Source: a virus. Taken from it: a DNA stretch of 34,459 bases. The notes beneath the pieces are model-generated. The model was given only the letters and a program-made list of their open reading frames with translations, had not been told where the DNA came from and ran no database searches. The position numbers and the translations under genes were made by a program. The stretch is taken from the IMG/VR virus record IMGVR_UViG_3300024518_005496, positions 1-34,459 of that record; one strand, 5' to 3'. Position 1 is the first letter of the stretch. Every line of letters begins with the position of its first letter. Shown one piece after another: positions 15,658-23,685 of the stretch.

Positions 15658-17147
15658 TAGCTCAATTTCTCGATTAAACCAGAGGTGCTTAGGTCGCCAA
15701 TCACAAACGTCTCATTGGGATTAGAAGTTTCAGCGGCCATATTATAGCCAAGCTGAACGGTTGCCGTTTTCTCTATCCAAGTAGCACCCCCATCACGGGT
15801 AATCCACGCTTCACCCGCCCCACCAGAATTGTCTACATAAGCCTCTATGACCTGATCGCTGCCACCTTTACAAAACACACTGACTACCGTTCGATTCGAT
15901 CCAAAATCTTTGAGCGAACTCCAGCCCGCAGCAGTCTTGGCGCCATCTTTATTGAGATAAAGGCTCTGTCCATTACCAGCAAATATTCTGCCATTTTTAG
16001 CGCGAGAAATCGAGTAGAATATTCCCCCACCGCTCGGCCCGACTCTGGTAACAAAGCTTCCTTGGTTACTGGTTTTCTCTTCCAAAATAGCATTCGAACT
16101 ACCCGCTGCCCAAATATTCCCGTCATCATCTTGGAGCATCGCATTTATGCTGACCCCTGTAGCGGAAATCGCCGCGCCTGGGTCGGTCTGCCCCCCATCG
16201 GTTGAAAGATAAATCGAGTGCGCGCCTGCTATTCCAGCGGCCATCATCAACCTATTGCCATCACCCCATACTCCGGCGTTGATCTCACTGGACACCGCAG
16301 ACGCAGCAATAGTAACCTCTGTAAAAGCTGGAATTGTGCCTTCGTTCTGAATAGTAACATCGCCATAGGCAAACGTGGCCTTTTCTACTCCAACTATTCC
16401 ACCAAAACAAATCAATCTAAATTGTGTGTCAGAAATTGGCCGGGCTACCATTCCTGGAATAGCGTGAGCGGTAACGAAGGGACTAGGATCGGTTCCGACC
16501 ACTTGGTTGGTAGCTCCTCCATCCACAGAGTAGTACAATTCATTCTGTGCTGCGTAATAGTGTACGTCATCAGCGGGTCGCCAGCCTGTACTGATGTTTC
16601 TTTGCCACGACAAGATTAAAATAGCCGTGTTTACAGCGGCCTGCGCTGTCGTAATTTGGCTTAATGTCGTATTTAGTTGGTATATGAGGTCTCTGGCAAT
16701 CTCATAAGTAATCGTTGACTGAATTACGCCAAATTCTCCAGTTATAGCGGGACCCGCTCCCATCTCTCCTGACGAGATGTCCAAATCTGCGTCGTAAACC
16801 TGAACAGCCAGAGACGGGAGACCAAGGTCTTCTGGGAATTCAAACCGTAATCTCTGGAAATTAATCGACTTTTCTTTGCGGTAACTCTGCAAAAGCGGAT
16901 GTGTTTGATTGAATTTTTCGTAGAAATTCACAGTCAATTGAGGTCGAGCACCAGGTGGCTCTGCGCCAGAAGCCACTTCAATATGACCAACCCCCTCGCT
17001 TTTCCCGTAAACCGTAGTACGGCTCTTTTCAATAAGGCCGATCGCATCTTGACCAGTCTCGCTAGTCGCCAGCAAATTTAAAAGTCCTGTTTTGTATTTT
17101 TCTTTCCACAGAATAGCATGCGCCTGTGATAGTGCTGCAGTCCCCAT
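15657..17147 (-). CDS. Major tail (tube) protein with C-terminal Asp-box repeats
   Basis: A 496-residue protein in the position of the major tail protein. The first roughly 180 residues look like a tube-type fold. From about residue 200 there are recurring Asp-box-like motifs: SVDGGAT (207-213), STDGGQT (315-321), NKDGAKT (399-405) and TRDGGATW (450-457), as in sialidase/BNR beta-propellers. If the tube assignment is right, each tail ring would display a glycan-binding-like propeller on its outside. The alternative is a separate tail-decorating fibre with the true tube protein elsewhere, but no other candidate is visible. Confidence 0.7.
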   Translation of the reverse strand: MGTAALSQAHAILWKEKYKTGLLNLLATSETGQDAIGLIEKSRTTVYGKSEGVGHIEVASGAEPPGARPQLTVNFYEKFNQTHPLLQSYRKEKSINFQRLRFEFPEDLGLPSLAVQVYDADLDISSGEMGAGPAITGEFGVIQSTITYEIARDLIYQLNTTLSQITTAQAAVNTAILILSWQRNISTGWRPADDVHYYAAQNELYYSVDGGATNQVVGTDPSPFVTAHAIPGMVARPISDTQFRLICFGGIVGVEKATFAYGDVTIQNEGTIPAFTEVTIAASAVSSEINAGVWGDGNRLMMAAGIAGAHSIYLSTDGGQTDPGAAISATGVSINAMLQDDDGNIWAAGSSNAILEEKTSNQGSFVTRVGPSGGGIFYSISRAKNGRIFAGNGQSLYLNKDGAKTAAGWSSLKDFGSNRTVVSVFCKGGSDQVIEAYVDNSGGAGEAWITRDGGATWIEKTATVQLGYNMAAETSNPNETFVIGDLSTSGLIEKLS

Positions 17148-17392
17148 TATTTTTTACCTCCCTCTTTATTTTTTTCAACCCTGATAGGCACTGGGGTATC
17201 CAGTGCCTTTTCCAGTCTTTCAACTAACGGGTAAACGGCAACTCCACATTGAAGCATTGGCCTCCCAATTCGTGCCGGCGCATTATCCAGGTCTGTCCTG
17301 GATTTTACAAACGACAAAACTTGGTATATCGCATCAAGGTTGTCTTCGTATCCGGCACGTTTAATCAATGCTCTGGTTATAAAATTCGTCAT
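17147..17392 (-). CDS. Small protein between tail terminator and tail tube
   Basis: An 81-residue protein with a helical first half and a basic C-terminus ending EGGKK. It sits within the head-tail joining genes and its stop overlaps the next start by one base. No motif is recognised. A tail-completion role is possible but unproven. Confidence 0.6.
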   Translation of the reverse strand: MTNFITRALIKRAGYEDNLDAIYQVLSFVKSRTDLDNAPARIGRPMLQCGVAVYPLVERLEKALDTPVPIRVEKNKEGGKK

Positions 17393-17401
17393 TTTAACTC
17401 C

Positions 17402-18055
17402 TTATTCCAAAAAAGATATTTGTACTTGAAACTGCAAAAAATAAAAATCCTTGCCGTAAAACTCTTCGGCAGTACTGCCCGTGTCGGTGATAGACCCGGT
17501 TTGAGTATTGTTGATCGTAAGGTAGAAATCACCGTCAAAGACAGTCTTGTTGGTTTCAGCCCCGTAAACCTGAGAAAATCTATCTATAAATACGGGTACA
17601 TCATTTTTGAATGCAGGGTAATTGTCGGGCTGTGCTTTATAGAGAAACAAAAGAATTTGCAGTTCCCTGGTTGACTGAATGTAATCAGCTATCCTCTGAT
17701 GAGCCCCGGTTCCTGGGCCTGTCAAAACCAGAGGAAGCGAAAAATTCTTGAGTTCTCCAAGCGTGGGCCAGCCTAGTTGATCATCTTTGCTTACAGCCTC
17801 CCAAGTCACCGTACCGTCAACGACCGTGTTACCCAGAACCACTGGCCACGTTGGCTCACTGCCTCCCGTTGTTCCGGCTACCGTTGCCTTGTAGTAGAAA
17901 TCACTCAGCACAGTTGATGATACGTGCCGGTTGGTCACGTACACGGTTGATGCTTCCCACTCCCTAAATCGCACATTTGGGACACTGGAAACATCCTTTA
18001 TATCATCGTGTAAATTTTGCATCAACTGGAAGGCATTTAATGTATTGCTGCTCAT
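17402..18055 (-). CDS. Tail-terminator-like protein with inserted beta module
   Basis: A 217-residue protein. Residues about 1-30 and 100-217 look like a tail-completion protein (AFQLMQNLHDDIKDV; later GDFYLTINNTQTG). Between them is a module with FYYKATVAGTTGGSEPTWP and VVDGTVTW signatures, a small beta domain common as an insert in phage proteins. The same module, with near-identical DNA, occurs in the neighbouring gene. The gene overlaps its upstream neighbour by four bases. Confidence 0.65.
   Translation of the reverse strand: MSSNTLNAFQLMQNLHDDIKDVSSVPNVRFREWEASTVYVTNRHVSSTVLSDFYYKATVAGTTGGSEPTWPVVLGNTVVDGTVTWEAVSKDDQLGWPTLGELKNFSLPLVLTGPGTGAHQRIADYIQSTRELQILLFLYKAQPDNYPAFKNDVPVFIDRFSQVYGAETNKTVFDGDFYLTINNTQTGSITDTGSTAEEFYGKDFYFLQFQVQISFLE
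17801..17899. repeat. 99-bp duplicated module, copy A
   Basis: Aligns without gaps to 18181-18279 at about 88 percent by eye, with the final 44 bases identical. It encodes the YYKATVAGTTGGSEPTWP...VDGTVTW module. Confidence 0.9.
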
Positions 18056-18573
18056 CTCGACCGTTGGGTTTTTACAGATATGTTTCGGTATGGAAACGAA
18101 TTATCTCTTACATTTATGATATTGTGATCCTCATTCCCCCATCGGATAATGTGATGCTCTAATATCCCAGTGGTTGCTGTCCAAGTCACCGTACCGTCAA
18201 CAACCGTACCACCTAGCACAGTAGGCCACGTCGGTTCACTGCCTCCCGTTGTTCCGGCTACCGTTGCCTTGTAGTAGAAGCCATTCTCTGTGGTTGGAGC
18301 AACGTGTTGACCTACGGCGACGGCCGTGGTTACTATCCAAGCGGACGTATGATTATTCGGTATAGTTGAAATGGGGTAAGAGAAAATGAATGTGTCCTCT
18401 ACCTCGGCAAAGTTCTCTTCAAAACTGCCAATGCGAACACTGGATACATCTTGAGTGTGGACACACGCCAACGAACTATATACGGTAGTCTCCACCAACA
18501 ATGCAGACGCAGGTAGGATGATATCCACCGTAATTGTCTTTGTGATGGTAGGGATACGAGAAGCGAAACCCAT
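18052..18573 (-). CDS. Head-tail joining region protein with same beta module
   Basis: A 173-residue protein. The N-terminal half is beta-rich (IPTITKTITVDIILPA), followed by the TVAGTTGGSEPTWP...VDGTVTW module at about residues 97-132 that it shares with its downstream neighbour. It sits between the head-tail adaptor and tail-terminator-like genes, so a connector role is likely. The ATG follows AGAGGG. The 72-base upstream gap is AT-rich and without a gene. Confidence 0.6.
   Translation of the reverse strand: MGFASRIPTITKTITVDIILPASALLVETTVYSSLACVHTQDVSSVRIGSFEENFAEVEDTFIFSYPISTIPNNHTSAWIVTTAVAVGQHVAPTTENGFYYKATVAGTTGGSEPTWPTVLGGTVVDGTVTWTATTGILEHHIIRWGNEDHNIINVRDNSFPYRNISVKTQRSR
18181..18279. 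repeat. 99-bp duplicated module, copy B
   Basis: Partner of 17801-17899. The two copies are in different reading frames relative to each other along the genome but in the same frame of their own genes, so this is a domain duplication or domain transfer and not an assembly stutter. Confidence 0.9.
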
Positions 18574-18645
18574 TTTGCCCTCTATTATTTAATTGATTAA
18601 ATTCAGACCCCAAAGCACGATGTATGCCCTCAAGTCCATATTCAA

Positions 18646-19083
18646 TCACCAATCTATGATCTCGTTCCCGAATTGGTCTCGTTGGAACGGCGGTATGATG
18701 ACGTTGCCGTCATCGTCTGTTGCCTGAAAGTTTAATCCAAGTGTTAGCGACGATTCGCCGTCAACTGTTTTGTGCGGATAATCTTTAGCTAGAGCGACAT
18801 AAATCTGAGCCAATCCCTTCGCATCAAACGAGATGTCGCCTTGCTTCTCTTGCCTAGAGTAAATCGTCCACTCTGAGGCGAGTACTTCAAATGCTTGCCC
18901 CGTTGCTGCTGACACACTATCGCCCTGAGTAAGCAAGAAATATGCTATCTCATTATCGCTAAAGTTTCTCTTATCCGGTCGGGGGCCACCCTGTTCAGGC
19001 GAGGTATTTTCCTGAGTGTCCCCTATAGCAAAGCGCAATTTATCACGATTAGTTAGGAATGTGTCTAAAAAAGTAAAAGCCAT
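18646..19083 (-). CDS. Head-tail adaptor (gp6-like connector)
   Basis: A 145-residue protein. The segment DKLRFAIGDTQ...FSDNEIAYFL (about residues 14-52) is typical of phage head-tail connector/adaptor proteins that bind under the portal. An alanine-rich helix (VSAATGQAFEVLASEW) follows, as in the family. It lies 10 bases downstream of the preceding gene. Confidence 0.8.
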   Translation of the reverse strand: MAFTFLDTFLTNRDKLRFAIGDTQENTSPEQGGPRPDKRNFSDNEIAYFLLTQGDSVSAATGQAFEVLASEWTIYSRQEKQGDISFDAKGLAQIYVALAKDYPHKTVDGESSLTLGLNFQATDDDGNVIIPPFQRDQFGNEIIDW

Positions 19084-19093
19084 TCATCACTCT

Positions 19094-19654
19094 TTAATCC
19101 GTACTATAAAGTACTGTTGCTGTAAAATCTATGTTCCCCGTCTCCGCATTTTCAGTGACCAACATCACCAAATCACCGACACCCGGTTTACCTGTTGCAC
19201 CACCGGCTGCTCCTGCCGGAGAAGCCAAACCAGTGTCATTCTGCCAAACAGTATTATCGTCGTCGGCAATGTTGCTAATGATATTGGTGAGTGCCCCACT
19301 CACCACGCTTAAATTAAGGCCCTCTTGGTTGCCACCCCCAAGCGTAAGGTCCCAGAAAAATGACGAAAATCTATCAGTGCTGTCGGTGGGGTTTTGGTTC
19401 GATGACAAATGAAAATTGAGTACACCAACTATAGAACCGTTAGTTTCGTCATTTTCCACGACTACGCCAATTATGATTGTAAAATCACCATCTGATGCCT
19501 TTTCGGCATTAAAAGATAGACTAAGGAGATTTATGCTGCCGATTCTTGTATGAGGGTAATTGGTTATATCACTTTTGTCTATCAGTACATAGCCGGTCGT
19601 TGCAGCAACACCAGCCGCATTTAGAACGGCCGTATAAGTAGGTCTTGGTAGCAT
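19094..19654 (-). CDS. Hypothetical virion-region protein
   Basis: A 186-residue beta-rich protein with a Gly/Ala-rich loop near residues 143-158. It has no signal peptide or recognised motif. It lies between capsid and connector genes and its start overlaps the preceding stop by one base. A head decoration or closure role is possible, inferred only from position. Confidence 0.65.
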   Translation of the reverse strand: MLPRPTYTAVLNAAGVAATTGYVLIDKSDITNYPHTRIGSINLLSLSFNAEKASDGDFTIIIGVVVENDETNGSIVGVLNFHLSSNQNPTDSTDRFSSFFWDLTLGGGNQEGLNLSVVSGALTNIISNIADDDNTVWQNDTGLASPAGAAGGATGKPGVGDLVMLVTENAETGNIDFTATVLYSTD

Positions 19655-19869
19655 TATTTACTGGCCTTTTTTTTTGACGTTCGTTTGCGCTTTGGGGGAA
19701 GGGCGGGGGCGGGAATAGGCAAAAGAAAAGAGCAATCAAGTAACGGTGATTCTTTTATTTCGTCCGTTACTTGTTCATCAGACAATTCCACAAATGTCTT
19801 GAAGAACAGTCTACCAGCAACCTGTACAACGGCCTGCGGATAGTTTTGTTTTAGGGATACACGATACAT
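19654..19869 (-). CDS. Small protein with basic C-terminal tail
   Basis: A 71-residue protein. A short folded segment is followed by a Pro-rich stretch (PIPAPALPP) and a Lys/Arg tail (KRKRTSKKKASK). Similar small Pro/Lys-tailed proteins are found next to capsid genes in other phages and may bind DNA or virion surfaces. The function is unknown. Confidence 0.65.
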   Translation of the reverse strand: MYRVSLKQNYPQAVVQVAGRLFFKTFVELSDEQVTDEIKESPLLDCSFLLPIPAPALPPKRKRTSKKKASK

Positions 19870-19883
19870 AAATAACGACCTCG

Positions 19884-20849
19884 CTAAGTAACTAACTCGA
19901 CTGCCACACCGGACAAATCTGCCCCGGTTATTGTGTTCATATTGCCAAAAAATACATCTCTGTCATTGGCATCTAGTTTAGTTGAGCCATACACCATACA
20001 GTCTTGAAAAAAGATGCGGCGTGGCGCCCCCATACCTGCCGGTGCTAAAAAGGCAGATGTCATTGCAGTGCCCGTGTGATTATTCAAGAATCGACAGCGG
20101 ACAAAAGTGTTGTCTCTGTCAATACCTGTCGCGTCTGCGATTTCCATAAAGGCGGCCCCCGCATCGCCCGCTCTCATTCGGATAGTGCAATTCTCAAATA
20201 TGTTGCGGTGAGCCTCGCTGTCCCAGAGTATTCCAACCATACCTGTAGCTGCGTCTATAGTGTCCACTCCAATGGTGCAATTAACAAAAGTATTTTCTTC
20301 CGCACCGTCTAATTTAAGTGATGCGCCTCCATTGATTGCCTGCGTCGCATGGCCCCCGCCTGCAAAGTGGACATTTTCAAAGTAATTTCTGCCCCCGGTG
20401 ACTTGTACATTGATTAGGCTGGTCGCATCATCAACGCCTTGGAAGATATAAAAGTTTTTAAAAATGCAGCCAGTGGCCGTGATGTTTAGCAACGGAGAAA
20501 GCCCTGTGGACGTGGCTGTTTGAAAAATCCGGGCGCGTTGAGCGACACGAGTTGGCGCAGCAATGCCGATGAGATGAGTATAGTTTTTGGCCCACGTAAT
20601 TGCGGTGGCTTCGCTCACCGACGTACTCCCCGCCACGTAAAACAGAGTATCATTTTGATTGGCCGTCATCTTTGCGTATCCGCCACTAATAGTGGATAGC
20701 GGCGTAGATGGGTCTTCACCGCTATTGCTATCAGATGCGCGACTGCTGGTGGGGTCTACAAAGAAATACTTCGCATTTGCCCCAAAGGGAACGCCTGCCA
20801 TTACTGGCAAGCCACCCAAATGATAGAGCATATCGCCTACAGTTGTCAT
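19884..20849 (-). CDS. Right-handed beta-helix protein next to the major capsid gene
   Basis: A 321-residue protein immediately downstream of the major capsid gene. From about residue 110 the pattern of short hydrophobic rungs with repeated NTFVNCTI-, NIFENCTI- and NTFVRCRF-type motifs is characteristic of pectate-lyase-like beta-helices. No catalytic residues can be assigned. Its place in the capsid block suggests a head-decorating or head-fibre protein and not a tail spike; that is inference. The Shine-Dalgarno AAGGAG precedes the ATG. Confidence 0.75.
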   Translation of the reverse strand: MTTVGDMLYHLGGLPVMAGVPFGANAKYFFVDPTSSRASDSNSGEDPSTPLSTISGGYAKMTANQNDTLFYVAGSTSVSEATAITWAKNYTHLIGIAAPTRVAQRARIFQTATSTGLSPLLNITATGCIFKNFYIFQGVDDATSLINVQVTGGRNYFENVHFAGGGHATQAINGGASLKLDGAEENTFVNCTIGVDTIDAATGMVGILWDSEAHRNIFENCTIRMRAGDAGAAFMEIADATGIDRDNTFVRCRFLNNHTGTAMTSAFLAPAGMGAPRRIFFQDCMVYGSTKLDANDRDVFFGNMNTITGADLSGVAVELVT

Positions 20850-20864
20850 AAGAATAATCTCCTT

Positions 20865-21767
20865 CTAAGTCTTGCCCATTAAAACTTGGCGCCAGTCGCC
20901 ATAGCCGGTATTGTATCGTCCGTGGAATTTATAAAACCTCGTACCACCCTCAGCGGTTTTTTCCTCATCCCAAATTGTCAATTGGGCCGCTTGTCGAATT
21001 TGTAAAATAATGGGTTTCAAAAGCGAGTCCGAGGCCACAGCAAACCAGGCTGTAGTGTCCAAATAGGGAGAAAATAACGGCTGTTTTAACATGCCATGCC
21101 AGGGGTTCTCTTCTAAATTTGCCGCTTGGTAAACATTAGGATTTCCGGCCACGTTCTCTGCCAACCTAAAATTAGTAGGCGATGCTATAATAAGGTTGTG
21201 ATTGATCCCGACCGGTTCCCCCGTACCGTCCTTGAGATTCTGGCCAGCAACCCAAACAGTCTCGAAATTATCAATACTCAGTGATAAATCAAAGAGATTA
21301 TTTTGCGCGGTTTGGTATTCTGCGCTGGGATCAATGTGACTAGCAGAAAAGAAATTTTGTCCATCGTAGCACAACCCAAAGAGGGCAGCGTCGCCGCCGT
21401 TTAATGCTTGGAAGCAAATTTTATCTTTATGTATCTCAAAATTTTGCCCTGCTTGTCTGGCTTTCACATCCAGACTTCCGGCCCGGTCATCGTTGATAGC
21501 ATTGTGCGAGACCGACAGAGTAATCTCATAATCTTTATTGGCGATCTCGATGTTGACTTCATGAATACCCTTCGCTTGCGGCATATCCACGTATTCAATC
21601 GGCATAGGCACGGCCCCAATATCAGTGTAATTTTCGCTTGCCCCGGAACTGGCCGTCTCCTGTACAAATGCCCCTCTTTGAGAGACAAACATCCTCGCAC
21701 CTTTTAGGAAACCAGTCCTTACGCCGTAATTCAAATGTGTTGCTATATCATTTCTTAAAATTGTCAT
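20865..21767 (-). CDS. Major capsid protein, Mu gpT-like
   Basis: I place the start at 21767, where ATG follows AAGGAG by ten bases; a longer frame from 21869 would run into the decoration gene. This gives 300 residues. The sequence has the features of Mu-type major head subunits: an acidic N-terminal region, a long central beta/alpha domain, and a C-terminal FYKFHGRYNTGYGDWRQ segment (about residues 278-294) much like the GRYNAGYG ending of that family. It forms the icosahedral shell. Position after protease and decoration protein agrees. Confidence 0.9.
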   Translation of the reverse strand: MTILRNDIATHLNYGVRTGFLKGARMFVSQRGAFVQETASSGASENYTDIGAVPMPIEYVDMPQAKGIHEVNIEIANKDYEITLSVSHNAINDDRAGSLDVKARQAGQNFEIHKDKICFQALNGGDAALFGLCYDGQNFFSASHIDPSAEYQTAQNNLFDLSLSIDNFETVWVAGQNLKDGTGEPVGINHNLIIASPTNFRLAENVAGNPNVYQAANLEENPWHGMLKQPLFSPYLDTTAWFAVASDSLLKPIILQIRQAAQLTIWDEEKTAEGGTRFYKFHGRYNTGYGDWRQVLMGKT

Positions 21768-21781
21768 TTGCTTAATACTCC

Positions 21782-22273
21782 TTAAGTCGCTGTATTCGCA
21801 CGCCCGGAAGCGTGCGAGATGTCGATCCATGCATTTGTAGCATCTACGTTTCTTAATGTCCCCACCCATTGATTATTACTCGAGGTGGTAGTAAACGTCG
21901 TGTCGTCGGATGCGTAGACCGGCGCTCCAATATCAGTAACAGCTACACCAGAAAATGAGGCAAGCGGTACTCCAATCAGGCCAGTTGTACGTACTACAAT
22001 TTTTTTATCCCCCTGTGCCGTATCTGCTGCTACTACGGAAACCGTCTCTTCAGCAAACCCCACAAACACGTCACCACCAGCCGACGTAATTCCAGATTGA
22101 TGCGGCAGAACATATCCATCAATGTCCGACACGTCTATAATCATTACAGCGCCTTTATACGCAGTGTACGCTTCCGACCCGCCGCCTCTGTCTGTATATC
22201 CTACCATACCGTATTGTTGCTGTTCCAGTAAGCCCTTGCTTGGCCTTGAAACTGCCTGCGTCATATTTGTCAT
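21782..22273 (-). CDS. Capsid decoration / stabilising protein
   Basis: A 163-residue beta-rich protein between the protease and the major capsid protein. Its pattern (VPLASFSGVAVTDIGAPVYASDD near residues 101-123) is that of DUF2190-like head decoration proteins with the conserved GxPVYxxDD turn. It would cement the capsid lattice. Confidence 0.8.
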   Translation of the reverse strand: MTNMTQAVSRPSKGLLEQQQYGMVGYTDRGGGSEAYTAYKGAVMIIDVSDIDGYVLPHQSGITSAGGDVFVGFAEETVSVVAADTAQGDKKIVVRTTGLIGVPLASFSGVAVTDIGAPVYASDDTTFTTTSSNNQWVGTLRNVDATNAWIDISHASGRANTAT

Positions 22274-22274
22274 T

Positions 22275-23291
22275 TTAGCCTCCTATTTCCTTTGGAGTTA
22301 AATTACTCAAATCGTAATCGCTGGCTTTCCCCGCTACTATGCCAGTCTCCAGCAATTCTGACAGAGTAATTTCGCCGTCTTTCAAATCTTTAATCACGAA
22401 AAGGGGCAGTTCTTGCAATTTTGTCTTCCCCGCGCCTGTAGACCCTTTTTCCGTAAAACTAACAACCTTTGCGGACAATACTCTCTTTAGAGCGTTTACT
22501 TTGCCTACTCCAACAGCCTCCATCAATTCGATAATTTCTTCAGGACTTGAAGACAGCCCCGCAGCTCCGCTGCAAATTTCTTGCGCAAAAGTTGAATACT
22601 CAACAAGCAGAGCTTGAGCCTCGGCGAGTTCAATGCGAATCTTTTCTGTCAATTCTACACGTACCTGCTCTCTTATCTCAAAACTCTTTTGTTCCTGCGC
22701 CTTCAATTCGGACGTCACTTCGGCGCGGATTCTTTTCCGCTCTTTCTCCAAATTAACATCCTCGATTTTGTTTAAAGTCATTTCTACCTCCGTAGGTTTG
22801 TTGATTTCCACGGCCGCAGGAATTTTTGTTTTACTCATCCATTCGGCGAAAACGTCCAGAACGCCGAGTTGCTCATAAGTAACAACCCCGTCACTTAATG
22901 TGACGGCTTTTAACCCTTTAACTGCCGGGAAATTGACTAGTGATACCGATTTTATAATTTTATCTTTAACTTGGATAAATGCGGAGATGTATTGATATAT
23001 TTTTTGAGATACCAATTTTTCCCCAAGCTCATTCCAGTCAATTTCGGCTAATAAGACATCTCCTTTTCTGCTCAGGCTTTTTACCCAGCCTGCCGCTTCC
23101 TCTTGCCGGTGATCGACATCAACCGGCACACCTTGTCCGGCCGCATTTGACGCAAAATTGGCCACAAACAAATCCAAATCTGCGCTACTAATCTCGACCT
23201 TCTGTCCCGATTTGTCCGTAAAAACACCGGTTCGTAAAACCTCAATTGGCCTGTTTCTGTTTTCGCTTACTTCAGCAAATTCTAGGTACAT
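22275..23291 (-). CDS. Capsid maturation protease and scaffold, Mu gpI-like
   Basis: A 338-residue protein. The N-terminal protease domain shows VPVDVDHRQ (about 55-63, candidate catalytic His61) and YISAFIQVKD...KSVSLVNFPAVKGLKAV (101-130, candidate Ser117), the typical pair of Mu-like protease I proteins. Residues about 165-240 form a Glu/Lys/Arg coiled coil that would serve as the scaffold. It guides shell assembly and then processes it. The gene has its own promoter and a leader ending in a terminator hairpin (23314-23443). Confidence 0.88.
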   Translation of the reverse strand: MYLEFAEVSENRNRPIEVLRTGVFTDKSGQKVEISSADLDLFVANFASNAAGQGVPVDVDHRQEEAAGWVKSLSRKGDVLLAEIDWNELGEKLVSQKIYQYISAFIQVKDKIIKSVSLVNFPAVKGLKAVTLSDGVVTYEQLGVLDVFAEWMSKTKIPAAVEINKPTEVEMTLNKIEDVNLEKERKRIRAEVTSELKAQEQKSFEIREQVRVELTEKIRIELAEAQALLVEYSTFAQEICSGAAGLSSSPEEIIELMEAVGVGKVNALKRVLSAKVVSFTEKGSTGAGKTKLQELPLFVIKDLKDGEITLSELLETGIVAGKASDYDLSNLTPKEIGG

Positions 23292-23307
23292 AAAATCCCT
23301 TTTTCAA

Positions 23308-23340
23308 TAAAAAAGGCCATCAGCTATATGCTGATGGCCT
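23308..23340 (-). terminator. Intrinsic terminator in the leader of the capsid operon
   Basis: An 11-bp perfect stem, AGGCCATCAGC (23314-23324) with GCTGATGGCCT (23330-23340), loop TATAT. On the minus strand it is followed by a T-run (TTTTTT). It ends 16 bases before the protease start codon, downstream of its own promoter, so it either stops read-through from the portal genes or attenuates the capsid transcript. Confidence 0.85.
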
Positions 23341-23414
23341 AGAGTTTTCGGTGGGTCTCCTTGCCGTTGCCAAATTTTCGGGCAACAAATATTTAATTGG
23401 AAAACATTAATGCG

Positions 23415-23443
23415 ATTATATCATAAATCAAAGGTTGAGTCAA
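23415..23443 (-). promoter_or_regulatory. Sigma-70 promoter for the capsid genes
   Basis: On the minus strand, TTGACT (23438-23443) is separated by exactly 17 bases from TATAAT (23415-23420). Transcription would begin near 23408 and give a leader of about 115 bases containing a GTTGCC/GGCAAC hairpin (23366-23371, 23381-23386) and then the terminator. No other promoter this good lies within the structural block. Confidence 0.8.
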
Positions 23444-23685
23444 GTTTTAGGAGGCCTTTCTTTTTCGATTATCACAGGCCCATCGCTCCTCAGTTTTATC
23501 AAAACTGTTGCGGTTCCGATGGAATTTAATTGCCTCATTCTCTCAAGAACTTTTAATTCTTTTAGAGACACAAACGTGTTGAATTTCTCGGGGGCTTTTA
23601 CGCGCACAACAACATAGTCAAGCGGAACAGTTGTGCTTGTTGAAAAACGTATCTGTTGTTCTAGGAAATCTTCGTTGTTGGACAT
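23440..23685 (-). CDS. Small hypothetical protein of the head module
   Basis: An 81-residue protein between the MuF-like gene and the capsid promoter; its stop codon overlaps the -35 region of that promoter. Mixed beta/alpha with a basic middle. It starts one base inside the stop of the upstream gene. No motif recognised. Confidence 0.6.
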   Translation of the reverse strand: MSNNEDFLEQQIRFSTSTTVPLDYVVVRVKAPEKFNTFVSLKELKVLERMRQLNSIGTATVLIKLRSDGPVIIEKERPPKT

